NCBI GenBank assembly: GCA_020724685.1 | Contig: DYGP01000008.1 | Coordinates: forward strand, 1-8,842 | Length of the DNA stretch: 8,842 bases | Direction of reading: 5' to 3' | Origin: Candidatus Paceibacter sp. | Lineage (GTDB): Bacteria; Patescibacteriota; Minisyncoccia; UBA6257; GWB1-50-10 | Notes under the pieces: generated by a model | The model's input: only the letters and a program-made list of their open reading frames with translations | What the model was told of the DNA's origin: nothing | Database searches by the model: none | Program-made: the position numbers and the translations under genes | Shown here: positions 1 to 6,281 of the stretch, piece by piece | Numbering within the stretch: the stretch's first letter is position 1 | How the letters are laid out: each line of letters starts with the position of its first letter

Positions 1-1
1 C

Positions 2-922
2 GACTTTTTCCGGGAAAAGCGGAAGCGGCGGGCGCAGATACTCGCATACGGTTCACTTCTTGCGCTCGCGCTCTTCGCCGCAGGATCACTTATCGTGTTT
101 CTCCAGGCGCAGGACGCGTCGGATTTTCTCCGTCTCGTTCGCTCGTTCATGCTCCGGGAGAATCAGGACGGGGGAATTCCGTCTTATCCTTTGTGGCGCA
201 TTGTTCCGTGGTGGGTTCTTCTCTTTATAATTCCCGGCGCCGTCGAGTCGGTAAAGAAAAAAATGTACGGATTTCTCGCCTCCCTCAGTGTCGGCCTCCT
301 TTTCTGGGGAGTCTACAACTATACGAAATATTTTTTTATCATCGACTACGCGCGCACGGCTGTCGTCACCTCGATTCTTCTCACTGTCGCCGCCGGCTTC
401 GGGTTTCAGTGGGCATTCGAAAAAATTACAGAGAGATATCCGTCTTTCGCCGGACCGAGGGCGGTTCTTGCCGCAAAAGCAGCCGTGCTTTTGGTTTTTC
501 TCTTTCTCTCTCTCTCCTACACCGCAGGCGATTCCTGGAGGAAACTTACGCTTCGCGCGATGACGCCGTCCGGGGGCTCGGTGATTTCGCCGAGAGCTCC
601 CGCAAACCGATACCTCACCGAGGACGATCTGCGCCTTTTCTCCGGCATTTCGGAAGCACGATTTATTTCCGTTCCGTGGAAGGGGCTTGTTGTGGGCGCG
701 GCGACGAAAAACTATCCACTCGATTCAAAAGCGTCCATCATCTCGAACAATTTTCTTCAATACAGCTCATTCATGTCGGAGGATTGCGGAGGGAAGCGGG
801 CACTTGCGCGGGAACACCGCATAGATTATGCGTATTCGGAAGAATTCGAATGTGCAGGATTCCGTTCCATCGGATCGAGCCAAGAGGGCCTGCATCTTTA
901 TAAATTCGAGCCGGGTCCTTGA
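2..922 (+). CDS. C-terminal part of a multi-pass membrane protein, probable GT-C-like glycosyltransferase (5' end outside window)
   Basis: The reading frame is open from base 2, so the gene starts upstream; a GTG at position 95 lies inside a membrane helix and is not the start. The visible 306 residues contain about five hydrophobic helices (near visible residues 13-34, 66-81, 89-108, 118-137 and 155-173). A soluble tail of about 130 residues follows and ends at TGA 920-922. Many short polar loops and a C-terminal globular tail are the usual layout of GT-C glycosyltransferases that use polyprenyl-phosphate sugars at the membrane, and the neighbouring glycan genes fit. The catalytic first outer loop, with its acidic residues, would be in the missing part, so activity cannot be judged. 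A Wzy-like polymerase or a membrane protein of unknown function is also possible. Coding sequence and frame are certain; the function is tentative. Confidence 0.75.
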   Translation, partial: DFFREKRKRRAQILAYGSLLALALFAAGSLIVFLQAQDASDFLRLVRSFMLRENQDGGIPSYPLWRIVPWWVLLFIIPGAVESVKKKMYGFLASLSVGLLFWGVYNYTKYFFIIDYARTAVVTSILLTVAAGFGFQWAFEKITERYPSFAGPRAVLAAKAAVLLVFLFLSLSYTAGDSWRKLTLRAMTPSGGSVISPRAPANRYLTEDDLRLFSGISEARFISVPWKGLVVGAATKNYPLDSKASIISNNFLQYSSFMSEDCGGKRALAREHRIDYAYSEEFECAGFRSIGSSQEGLHLYKFEPGP

Positions 923-930
923 TTTTGTAT

Positions 931-936
931 TATAAT
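931..936 (+). promoter_or_regulatory. Possible -10 promoter element upstream of the GT4 gene
   Basis: A perfect TATAAT lies 8 bases after the stop codon of the membrane-protein gene. No convincing -35 box is seen about 17 bp upstream. Transcription would start near 942-944 and give a leader of roughly 64 nt containing the hairpin at 971-992. The surrounding ATTATAAT is palindromic, so a -10 match also reads on the opposite strand, which lowers its weight. Confidence 0.4.
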
Positions 937-970
937 GAAGACTCAACGCACCAAAAGTGCCGACAGGAAC

Positions 971-1000
971 ACGATCTCCCGGGCGAGATTGTTTTAATTT
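971..1000 (+). terminator. Terminator-like hairpin with U-rich tail before the GT4 gene
   Basis: Bases 971-978 (acgatctc) pair with 985-992 (gagattgt) in an 8-bp stem with one G-U pair and a six-base loop, ccgggc. The stem is followed by tttaattt (993-1000), the layout of an intrinsic terminator. It lies 48 bp after the upstream stop and ends only 14 bases before the GT4 start. It may end the upstream transcript. If the TATAAT at 931 is a real promoter, it would instead sit in the GT4 leader and act as an attenuator. A smaller hairpin (gcac 948-951 with gtgc 957-960) precedes it. Confidence 0.45.
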
Positions 1001-1006
1001 GAAATC

Positions 1007-2134
1007 ATGAACATAGCGGTTTTCAACAATTTCATGGATAACATAGGGGGATCGGAGATGGTCACTCTTTTCCTCGCGCGGGAACTGAATGCCGATATTT
1101 ATACGACAAACATCGACGCGGAGAAGATCAAGAAAATGGGATTCGCCGACGTGCTTGGGCGGATCCATTCCATTGGGCGGGTTCCCAGAAAGGCCCCGTT
1201 CAGACACCAGCTCGCGTTCTGGAAATTCAGGAGACTCGATCTTTCGGGAAAATACGATTTTTTCATAATCTCGGGCGAATGGGCGATGTCGGGCGCGCTC
1301 CGGAACCATCCGAACATGTGGTACGTGCACGGACCATTGAACGAATTGTGGGAATTCGGGGGATTTCTCAGAAAATACGTACTCGCAAAATGGCACATTC
1401 CCTTCTATGCCGCGTGGGTATGGGTGAACAGGCGTCTGACGCTTTCCTACGCGCGATCGGTTGACGTGTGGGTGTGCAATTCAAAGAACACGCAGGGGAG
1501 AATACGCAGATATTACGGAAAAGAGAGCGCGATTATCAATCCTCCCGTGGACGCGTCGGGATACGAATGGAGGGAGGGAAGTGGATATTGGCTTTCGGTG
1601 AGCAGGCTGACCGCGCACAAGAGAATCGAACTCCAAATGGAAGCATTCCGCCGCCTTCCGCACAAAAGACTGGTTATTGTGGGGAGTTACGAAAGCGGCG
1701 CGGCGCAGTTCGAATCCTACAAGGCGCGTATCGAGAAGATGAAACCGGAAAACGTGAAACTCCTCCATTGGGTGGACGCGGACAAACTGAGAACGCTCTA
1801 CGCGGAATGCGACGGATTCGTGACGACGACGCGCGATGAGGATTTTGGAATGAATGTTGTCGAGGCGATGGCCGCGGGAAAGCCGGTAGTCGCCCCGAAC
1901 GAAGGGGGATACAGGGAAACGGTGACCGGGGAAACAGGAATGCTCATCGACGGAATAACCGCCGAGAAAATCGCCGATGCGATCGAAGAGATATCGGAAA
2001 GATTGAGAAAAAATCCCGCACATTACAGGGACGCATGCGTTGAGAGGGCGCGCGCTTTCGATATCGGAGCGTTTACGGAAAAGATCCGCACCGCAATCGA
2101 GGCGGCAGATTCCGGGGGTGATTCTCGTGTATAA
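1007..2134 (+). CDS. Glycosyltransferase family 4 (GT-B fold)
   Basis: This 375-residue protein has the full GT4 layout and a normal length for the family. The N-terminal acceptor domain starts MNIAVFNNF and carries the glycine-rich loop GGSE (residues 14-17; GGAE in many relatives) and a conserved-looking histidine at 109. The linker has NPPVD (178-182). The C-terminal nucleotide-sugar domain has SRLTAHKR (199-206) and the E-x7-E motif in EDFGMNVVE (E278 and E286), followed by the AMAAGKPVVAPNEGG stretch that contacts the donor. It should be a retaining enzyme moving a sugar from a nucleotide donor to a growing, probably lipid-linked, glycan at the cytoplasmic membrane face. No signal peptide or membrane helix is evident. 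The ATG at 1007 is the first start after an in-frame TAA at 995-997; no Shine-Dalgarno is present. The permease begins 7 bp after its stop. Sugar specificity cannot be read from sequence. Confidence 0.93.
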   Translation: MNIAVFNNFMDNIGGSEMVTLFLARELNADIYTTNIDAEKIKKMGFADVLGRIHSIGRVPRKAPFRHQLAFWKFRRLDLSGKYDFFIISGEWAMSGALRNHPNMWYVHGPLNELWEFGGFLRKYVLAKWHIPFYAAWVWVNRRLTLSYARSVDVWVCNSKNTQGRIRRYYGKESAIINPPVDASGYEWREGSGYWLSVSRLTAHKRIELQMEAFRRLPHKRLVIVGSYESGAAQFESYKARIEKMKPENVKLLHWVDADKLRTLYAECDGFVTTTRDEDFGMNVVEAMAAGKPVVAPNEGGYRETVTGETGMLIDGITAEKIADAIEEISERLRKNPAHYRDACVERARAFDIGAFTEKIRTAIEAADSGGDSRV

Positions 2135-2135
2135 T
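2130..2135 (+). promoter_or_regulatory. -10 element placed for a leaderless permease transcript
   Basis: A perfect TATAAT, preceded by GTG, overlaps the last codons and TAA stop of the GT4 gene. Six bases (tccact) separate it from the permease ATG at 2142, so a normal initiation distance would place the transcript's first base at the start codon itself. No -35 box is recognisable. The permease could also be read through from the GT4 gene. Confidence 0.4.
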
Positions 2136-2141
2136 TCCACT

Positions 2142-2918
2142 ATGAGGCCGTTGTTTCGGAAAATCGGAGAGACCGTCAGGCTCGGATTCTCGCTCGCAAA
2201 GACGAATTTCAAACTGAGGAACGAGGGGAACTACCTCGGGGTGGCGTGGTATCTTCTCGTGCCGCTCAGTCTTTTTGTCATTATCCTCCTTGTGCGCCAC
2301 GCGGCATTCTCCGATACGGGAATTGAGCACTATCCCGTCTATCTTCTGATAGGAATCACCGGATTCAACTTTTTCCGTCAGACGATTTCCCTCTCAATTT
2401 CGGCAATTCACACGAATGGGGGATTCATCAAATCACTGAACGGCATTTCCCTCGAGGCGTTCGTACTCTCTCAATTCATAGAATCCGTATTCTCGCACGC
2501 ATTCGAACTTGCGCTCGTCGTCGGGGCCATGGCATATTTCGGACTCCCGATCGCGTGGGTGATATTTTATCCGCTCGTATTCTTGACTTTTGCCCCCTTT
2601 GTGCTCGGTCTTTCCCTCCTTTTCGCCGCAGGAGGCACGTACATGCGCGATTTTGAAAACGTATGGAATATCGCGGGCCAACTCCTCTTTTTCGCCACTC
2701 CCATATTTTATGTCGCCCGTCCGGAAAGTTTTGCCTATTCGGCAAATCTTTTTAATCCGCTCTTTTATTTTCTCTCGATGGCACGCGACGTCATGTTGTA
2801 TCGCACTGTTCCGTCCTTGTGGATGATCGCGACGCTTTTCGGAGCGGGGATTGCCGTACTTTTTCTCGGAATGGGGGTTTTTGGGAAATACAAGGGACGA
2901 TTCTCGGAATTAGTGTAA
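2142..2918 (+). CDS. ABC-2 type transporter permease, Wzm-like polysaccharide exporter
   Basis: This 258-residue integral membrane protein has the size and topology of ABC-2 permeases that export O-antigen, capsule or teichoic-acid-type glycans. An amphipathic, basic N-terminus (1-30) is followed by NYLGVAWYLLVPL (30-42), the family's characteristic entry into the first helix. About six helices follow (near 32-51, 66-80, 108-134, 138-162, 177-192 and 226-247), with ATPIFY (185-190) and NP (205-206) in the usual late positions. It would form a dimer that moves a lipid-linked glycan across the membrane, powered by the ATPase encoded next. I chose the ATG at 2142: a longer frame reaches an ATG at 2040, but that would overlap the GT4 gene by 95 bp and add about 34 residues foreign to the family. 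A 61-bp gap holding short repeats separates it from the ATPase. 'wzm' would be a functional analogy, so no symbol is given. Confidence 0.9.
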   Translation: MRPLFRKIGETVRLGFSLAKTNFKLRNEGNYLGVAWYLLVPLSLFVIILLVRHAAFSDTGIEHYPVYLLIGITGFNFFRQTISLSISAIHTNGGFIKSLNGISLEAFVLSQFIESVFSHAFELALVVGAMAYFGLPIAWVIFYPLVFLTFAPFVLGLSLLFAAGGTYMRDFENVWNIAGQLLFFATPIFYVARPESFAYSANLFNPLFYFLSMARDVMLYRTVPSLWMIATLFGAGIAVLFLGMGVFGKYKGRFSELV

Positions 2919-2924
2919 GACAAA

Positions 2925-2954
2925 TAGAGAGTATTTTTATAAAGTATTAAGTAT
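2925..2954. repeat. Short AT-rich intergenic repeat cluster, copy 1
   Basis: Between permease and ATPase lie TAGAGAGTATT (2925-2935), TATAAAGTAT (2938-2947) and AAGTATTAAGTA (2942-2953). The first and third recur exactly at 3764-3774 and 3754-3765, and the second at 8300-8309. The unit looks like the simple interspersed repeats seen between genes of some Patescibacteria; I see no coding potential. Confidence 0.6.
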
Positions 2955-2979
2955 ATATAAAATTTTTATTTTCCAATTC

Positions 2980-3744
2980 ATGCAGAGGATAGTCGCAAAA
3001 GACATATCGAAAACGTTTCACACGGGACTGAGAGACGCGGGCGTCCTCGCCACAATCCTTTTCCTTTTTTCGGGGGGATATAAAAAAAAATCGATCGACG
3101 CCATCAATTCGGTGTCGTTCGAATGCTCGCCCGGGGAGGTGGTGGGACTTATCGGCAGAAACGGGTGCGGAAAAAGCACGCTTCTCAGGCTCATTTCCGG
3201 AATATACGAGAAAGACGAAGGTTCCCTGGAGATAAACGGGCGCGCGATGTATATCAACGGATTCGGCATCGGGCTCAATCAGCGTCTCACCATGCGGGAA
3301 AACATCTATCTTGTGGGCGCAATCCTTGGAATCTCAAGAAAAGAGATAGCGGCAAAAATCCCCGAGATAGTGGAATTTTCCGGGCTCGCCGATTTTCTCG
3401 ATACGAAGATATTCCAATTTTCCTCGGGAATGTCGGCGCGTCTCGGATTTTCCGCAGTGACCAGTTTTGTCGCGGAACGCCGTCCCTCGATAATACTCCT
3501 TGATGAAGTGTTTGAAGCGGGAGGGGACGCCGAATTTCAAAAGAGGGCGATAGGGAAAATGGAGGATTTCTTGAAAGGGGATGCGACGGTGATGCTCGTA
3601 AGCCACCAGACGAACGTAATAAGAAAATACTGTCCCCGCACGATACTCCTCGAGAAAGGGAGGGTTCTCGCAGACGGGGATACGGAAGAAGTGGTGAAGA
3701 AATACGAGGGTTTTCTCGCAAGTCTTCCAACGGGGGATATATAA
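2980..3744 (+). CDS. ABC transporter ATPase, Wzt/KpsT-like polysaccharide exporter subunit without a carbohydrate-binding tail
   Basis: This 254-residue nucleotide-binding subunit is the partner of the upstream permease. Walker A is GRNGCGKST (59-67). The segment YINGFGIGLNQRLTMRENIY (91-110) matches the region Wzt proteins place before TGRENI. The signature is FSSGMSARLGF (147-157), close to the YSSGMxxRLAF form typical of polysaccharide exporters. Walker B is IILLDE (171-176) with the catalytic Glu at 176, and the H-loop His is H209. At 254 residues it is only the ATPase domain; Wzt proteins that recognise a capped O-antigen carry an extra C-terminal carbohydrate-binding domain, absent here. 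Export therefore probably does not depend on a terminal cap read by this protein. Just after Walker B the usual DEVLAVGDAxFQ reads DEVFEAGGDAEFQ, one residue longer in the D-loop. The start ATG 2980 is not preceded by a clear Shine-Dalgarno. Repeats lie on both sides of the gene. Confidence 0.93.
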   Translation: MQRIVAKDISKTFHTGLRDAGVLATILFLFSGGYKKKSIDAINSVSFECSPGEVVGLIGRNGCGKSTLLRLISGIYEKDEGSLEINGRAMYINGFGIGLNQRLTMRENIYLVGAILGISRKEIAAKIPEIVEFSGLADFLDTKIFQFSSGMSARLGFSAVTSFVAERRPSIILLDEVFEAGGDAEFQKRAIGKMEDFLKGDATVMLVSHQTNVIRKYCPRTILLEKGRVLADGDTEEVVKKYEGFLASLPTGDI

Positions 3745-3753
3745 ATTAGTAGC

Positions 3754-3779
3754 AAGTATTAAGTAGAGAGTATTAAGTG
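3754..3779. repeat. Short AT-rich intergenic repeat cluster, copy 2
   Basis: In the 54-bp gap between two convergent genes lie AAGTATTAAGTA (3754-3765), TAGAGAGTATT (3764-3774) and the near copy AGTATTAAGTG (3769-3779). The first two match 2942-2953 and 2925-2935 exactly, in the opposite order. No convincing bidirectional terminator is seen here; the best inverted repeat is a 5-bp stem (3786-3790 with 3796-3800). Confidence 0.6.
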
Positions 3780-3798
3780 TGCAGAAATTCATTCGGAA

Positions 3799-5238
3799 TT
3801 ATCTCTCTTTATGGACGCGGTATGCGCGGAGGAGCGCGCGTCCCTTAACCTCCTTTAAAATATCTTTTCCGAGGTATTTCTCTCCGAATTCTCGTTCAAT
3901 ATCTCTTTCCGAATCGTGGACGAAGACGATTCCGCCATTTTTTACGAGTCGGGAGGATTCGTAGATGCTTTTCATTCTTCCCGGGCATTCGGGCGAGTAT
4001 CCCGCGGGTCCGTCGACGAGAACAATGTCCCACGCCGTGTTTCGCACCGACTCGGGAAGGTTGAGCGCAAGCATTTCCTCGCGTTTGAAATACCTTCTCC
4101 ATTCGTCGACGGAGGTGCCATAAGAAATCCGGTACGTCTCGAGATCGGGATATTTTTTTGCGATGCGGGAAAACCATTCCTCGTCGTCTTCGATAAACAC
4201 CGTTCTCCCTCCCGCGTTGGTCTCGTGCCAGAAGATTGAGTCGTTTCCGAGTCCGAATATGAGCATATTCAAGGGAGGGGTGATTGCCCGTGCAATCGCA
4301 TATATCTCGTTTGCCTCCATTTGAATACCGAGCTGTTCCCGTCTGAGGCTTGTCCGCGCGAATTCAGGGCGCGCCTTCAGAAGTCCAAAGGAAAAACCCG
4401 CCCTCCATCCGCCGTCGGCAATGATCTGATACGGCGCATGACGGAAATCCTTTATAAAGAGAGATATGACAAGGGGTACGAACATGAGATAGTTTATGAA
4501 TTTTCGCGATTCCGCACTTTCATCCTCATCCATGAATTTCGATATGTCGGGATCGTGCCTGTGCATCGAGAATATCTCCCCGATACTCATGCCCCTTACG
4601 AACTGCGTATTCCAAAGTTCTTTCATTGAAGAGTCGTGGAAATGGCGCACTATGACATCCGGAAGGAAACGTACGGAGATTCCTCCCTTTCTCAATCGAA
4701 GGAAGAGATCCCAGTCTTCACATCCGATAAGTTCGGGGTTAAACATATATTTTTTCATCACGTCGCCTCGGATGGCGAAGTTTTTTGTGTCGAGGTGGGG
4801 GATATATTTACTCTCCCGTTTTGCGCGTATGAAACGTTCGTTTTCCTTCTGTTGTTCCCGCGACCAGTAATTGTTTCCCGCTCCTTCCTGAAATCCCATA
4901 ACCGCCAGTTCGTCCTCCTCGACAATGGGCTTGACGAGCAAAGAAAGCCAGCTCTCCGGAACGACGCAGTCGGAATCGGTCATCGCGATAATATCACCGT
5001 CCGCAGAACGCACGCCCGCGTTTCGTGCGTGTCCGCGTCCCCGCCGTTCTTCAAATACGTATTTTATGTTCGGATGTTGTTTTGCAAAGTCCGCAATGAT
5101 CCATTTTGTGTTGTCCGACGACGCGTTGTCGACGACAACTATTTCGAATTGAGCGTCTTTTTGGGCAAGCACCGAAGAAAGGCACGCATGAAGCGTCTTT
5201 TCTCCGTTTCTGACCGGTATGACGACGGATATTCTCAT
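3799..5238 (-). CDS. Fusion of a GT2 glycosyltransferase and a DUF579/GXM-like polysaccharide methyltransferase domain
   Basis: This 479-residue protein has two parts. Residues 1-240 are a GT-A fold GT2 enzyme: MRISVVIPVRNGE (1-13), VVDNASSDNT (35-44), the metal-binding DSD (88-90), and an acidic CEDWDLF motif (173-179) where GT2 enzymes have their ED base region. Residues 241-320 form a linker with one hydrophobic stretch (250-264). Residues 323-475 resemble the plant DUF579 (Pfam PF04669, IRX15/GXM) domain: FGLGNDS (328-334, where I recall plant GXM having FGLGHDS), GRTVFIEDDEEW (344-355), WDIVLVDGPAGY (403-414), GRMKSIYE (420-427) and FVHDSERDIE (439-448). Plant GXM enzymes use S-adenosylmethionine to methylate O-4 of glucuronic acid on xylan. 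The likely role is adding a sugar and methylating a glycan; the substrate is inferred. The open frame extends upstream to an ATG at 5319, but the ATG at 5236-5238 begins the GT2 fold exactly and overlaps the upstream TGA, so it is preferred. Last gene of the operon. Confidence 0.85.
   Translation of the reverse strand: MRISVVIPVRNGEKTLHACLSSVLAQKDAQFEIVVVDNASSDNTKWIIADFAKQHPNIKYVFEERRGRGHARNAGVRSADGDIIAMTDSDCVVPESWLSLLVKPIVEEDELAVMGFQEGAGNNYWSREQQKENERFIRAKRESKYIPHLDTKNFAIRGDVMKKYMFNPELIGCEDWDLFLRLRKGGISVRFLPDVIVRHFHDSSMKELWNTQFVRGMSIGEIFSMHRHDPDISKFMDEDESAESRKFINYLMFVPLVISLFIKDFRHAPYQIIADGGWRAGFSFGLLKARPEFARTSLRREQLGIQMEANEIYAIARAITPPLNMLIFGLGNDSIFWHETNAGGRTVFIEDDEEWFSRIAKKYPDLETYRISYGTSVDEWRRYFKREEMLALNLPESVRNTAWDIVLVDGPAGYSPECPGRMKSIYESSRLVKNGGIVFVHDSERDIEREFGEKYLGKDILKEVKGRALLRAYRVHKER
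5235..5238 (-). other. ATGA stop-start overlap, translational coupling
   Basis: On the minus strand the start codon of the GT2 fusion (5238-5236) overlaps the TGA stop of the preceding GT8 gene (5237-5235). This supports the shorter start of the fusion and suggests terminating ribosomes restart on the next gene. Only a weak GAG-type match precedes the ATG. Confidence 0.75.
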
Positions 5239-6281
5239 GCGGGTCTCATATTTTTGAGTTTTCGGTACAAAGAAGGGGATATCGCCTTGATGAGTTTCCC
5301 GACTCTTCCAAGCGTCCAATGAAAGAAACGATAAGGCGCGAAGAGTGTTTCGCGGTAAGCTTTCTTGAGAAATATGGAAATCCCTCCCTTGGAAAGCTTC
5401 CGGAGGTATGCGCGTTCTTCCCGCATCGTCCAGGTTTTTGCGGGGGATTGGGGACGGGAAATGTCAATTTCGTCCGCTTTTTGGAAATTTACGTTCCATT
5501 CCTCATAGAAGGGGGAAGATTTGATCCAGGGTTTTTCTATGTTCTCATATACGAAGTGTATGATGATTCCCCGGAGTTCTTCGTGGGGGATTCCGAAGTG
5601 GTAATACGCGCGATGGGGATACATGTTGTAGAGCATGGGCAGCATGTCCCAGTTTTTATAGAAATAAAGGTTGAAAGTCGCTTCTTCCCCATACCGGTTC
5701 AGTCCGCCGAAGCGGTTGTAGAGGTTAAGAAGTGTATCAAAAGCATCTTCGCGTATGATTTTCGTCCGGAATGCCATGACACCGCTATTGAACGCCTTTC
5801 CCGCAAGGCGATATGTTTTTTTGAGTTCTTTGAAAAGGCGACCATTCTCTCTTTTCTGTTTTATGAATTCGTCCCGAAGAGAGGTTCCGTTCGCGCTCGT
5901 AGCGAGAAGAGCGTCCTTGGGATTGGCGAGACGTTCAATGGACGCGCGAACAATGATGTCGGCATCAAGGAATATAACCCGATTCCATTGTTTGAAATAT
6001 GGCGTGAAAAGATAGAACTTGTCGAGAACGACCGACGGGTGTTTCGCCCCGGCTATCGGTTTTTCCGTCAGCGCTCTACACATAAACACCTCAATCCCTT
6101 TCTTTCTGAACCACACAAGATCCTCCTCGGGCACATCCTCATGCGCAAGAAGGAGATAGTCTCCTTTCCACCCTCCGTTCCAGTATGCGGAGGAAAAGAG
6201 CTGCTTCGCCTGATCGAGAAAAGCTCTGTTCGCAAGGGTGACAAGGACCGAGTCCTTATTTTTTGATTCTGATCCGTTCAT
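5235..6281 (-). CDS. GT8-type glycosyltransferase, third gene of a tandem paralogous set
   Basis: This 348-residue protein has the GT8 (glycogenin/galactosyltransferase-like, GT-A fold) signposts in order: SVLVTLANRAFLDQAKQLF (11-29), VVLDKFYLFTPYFKQW (84-99), the metal-binding DAD (106-108), FNSG (164-167), YGEEATFN (197-204, the place of GDQxxLN in GT8), and HFVYENIEKPW (242-252), equivalent to the HFxGxxKPW metal and phosphate motif. GT8 enzymes are retaining transferases using UDP-sugars. The C-terminus carries a basic amphipathic tail ending KAISPSLYRKL, shared with its two paralogues and possibly for membrane attachment. The start overlaps the preceding gene by 26 bp, with no Shine-Dalgarno; no other start codon precedes the conserved VLVTLAN. 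Sugar and acceptor cannot be deduced. Confidence 0.88.
   Translation of the reverse strand: MNGSESKNKDSVLVTLANRAFLDQAKQLFSSAYWNGGWKGDYLLLAHEDVPEEDLVWFRKKGIEVFMCRALTEKPIAGAKHPSVVLDKFYLFTPYFKQWNRVIFLDADIIVRASIERLANPKDALLATSANGTSLRDEFIKQKRENGRLFKELKKTYRLAGKAFNSGVMAFRTKIIREDAFDTLLNLYNRFGGLNRYGEEATFNLYFYKNWDMLPMLYNMYPHRAYYHFGIPHEELRGIIIHFVYENIEKPWIKSSPFYEEWNVNFQKADEIDISRPQSPAKTWTMREERAYLRKLSKGGISIFLKKAYRETLFAPYRFFHWTLGRVGKLIKAISPSLYRKLKNMRPA
5983..6038. repeat. Near-identical 56-bp tract shared with 6974-7029
   Basis: This stretch matches 6974-7029 at 52 of 56 positions in direct orientation. It encodes the LDKFYxFTPYFKQW segment just before the DxD motif in two neighbouring GT8 paralogues. The third paralogue (from about 7977) shares the protein motif but is more diverged in DNA. 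Confidence 0.75.

Noticed and set aside
2040..2141. Longer permease start at ATG 2040
   Set aside because: It would overlap the GT4 gene by 95 bp and add residues lacking permease character; the ATG at 2142 matches the usual N-terminus and has a -10 box at the right distance.
3745..3800. Bidirectional terminator between the convergent genes
   Set aside because: Only a 5-bp A/T-rich stem was found and no run of T on either strand follows a stable hairpin; the gap is mostly short repeats.
5239..5319. Upstream ATG at 5319 for the GT2 fusion
   Set aside because: It adds 27 residues before the first GT2 strand and overlaps the GT8 gene by 85 bp, while the ATG at 5236-5238 forms a typical stop-start overlap.
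4636..6266. Other long + strand open frames opposite the GT2 fusion and the third GT8 gene
   Set aside because: They are complementary to convincing coding sequence and show no motifs, start signals or helices of their own.
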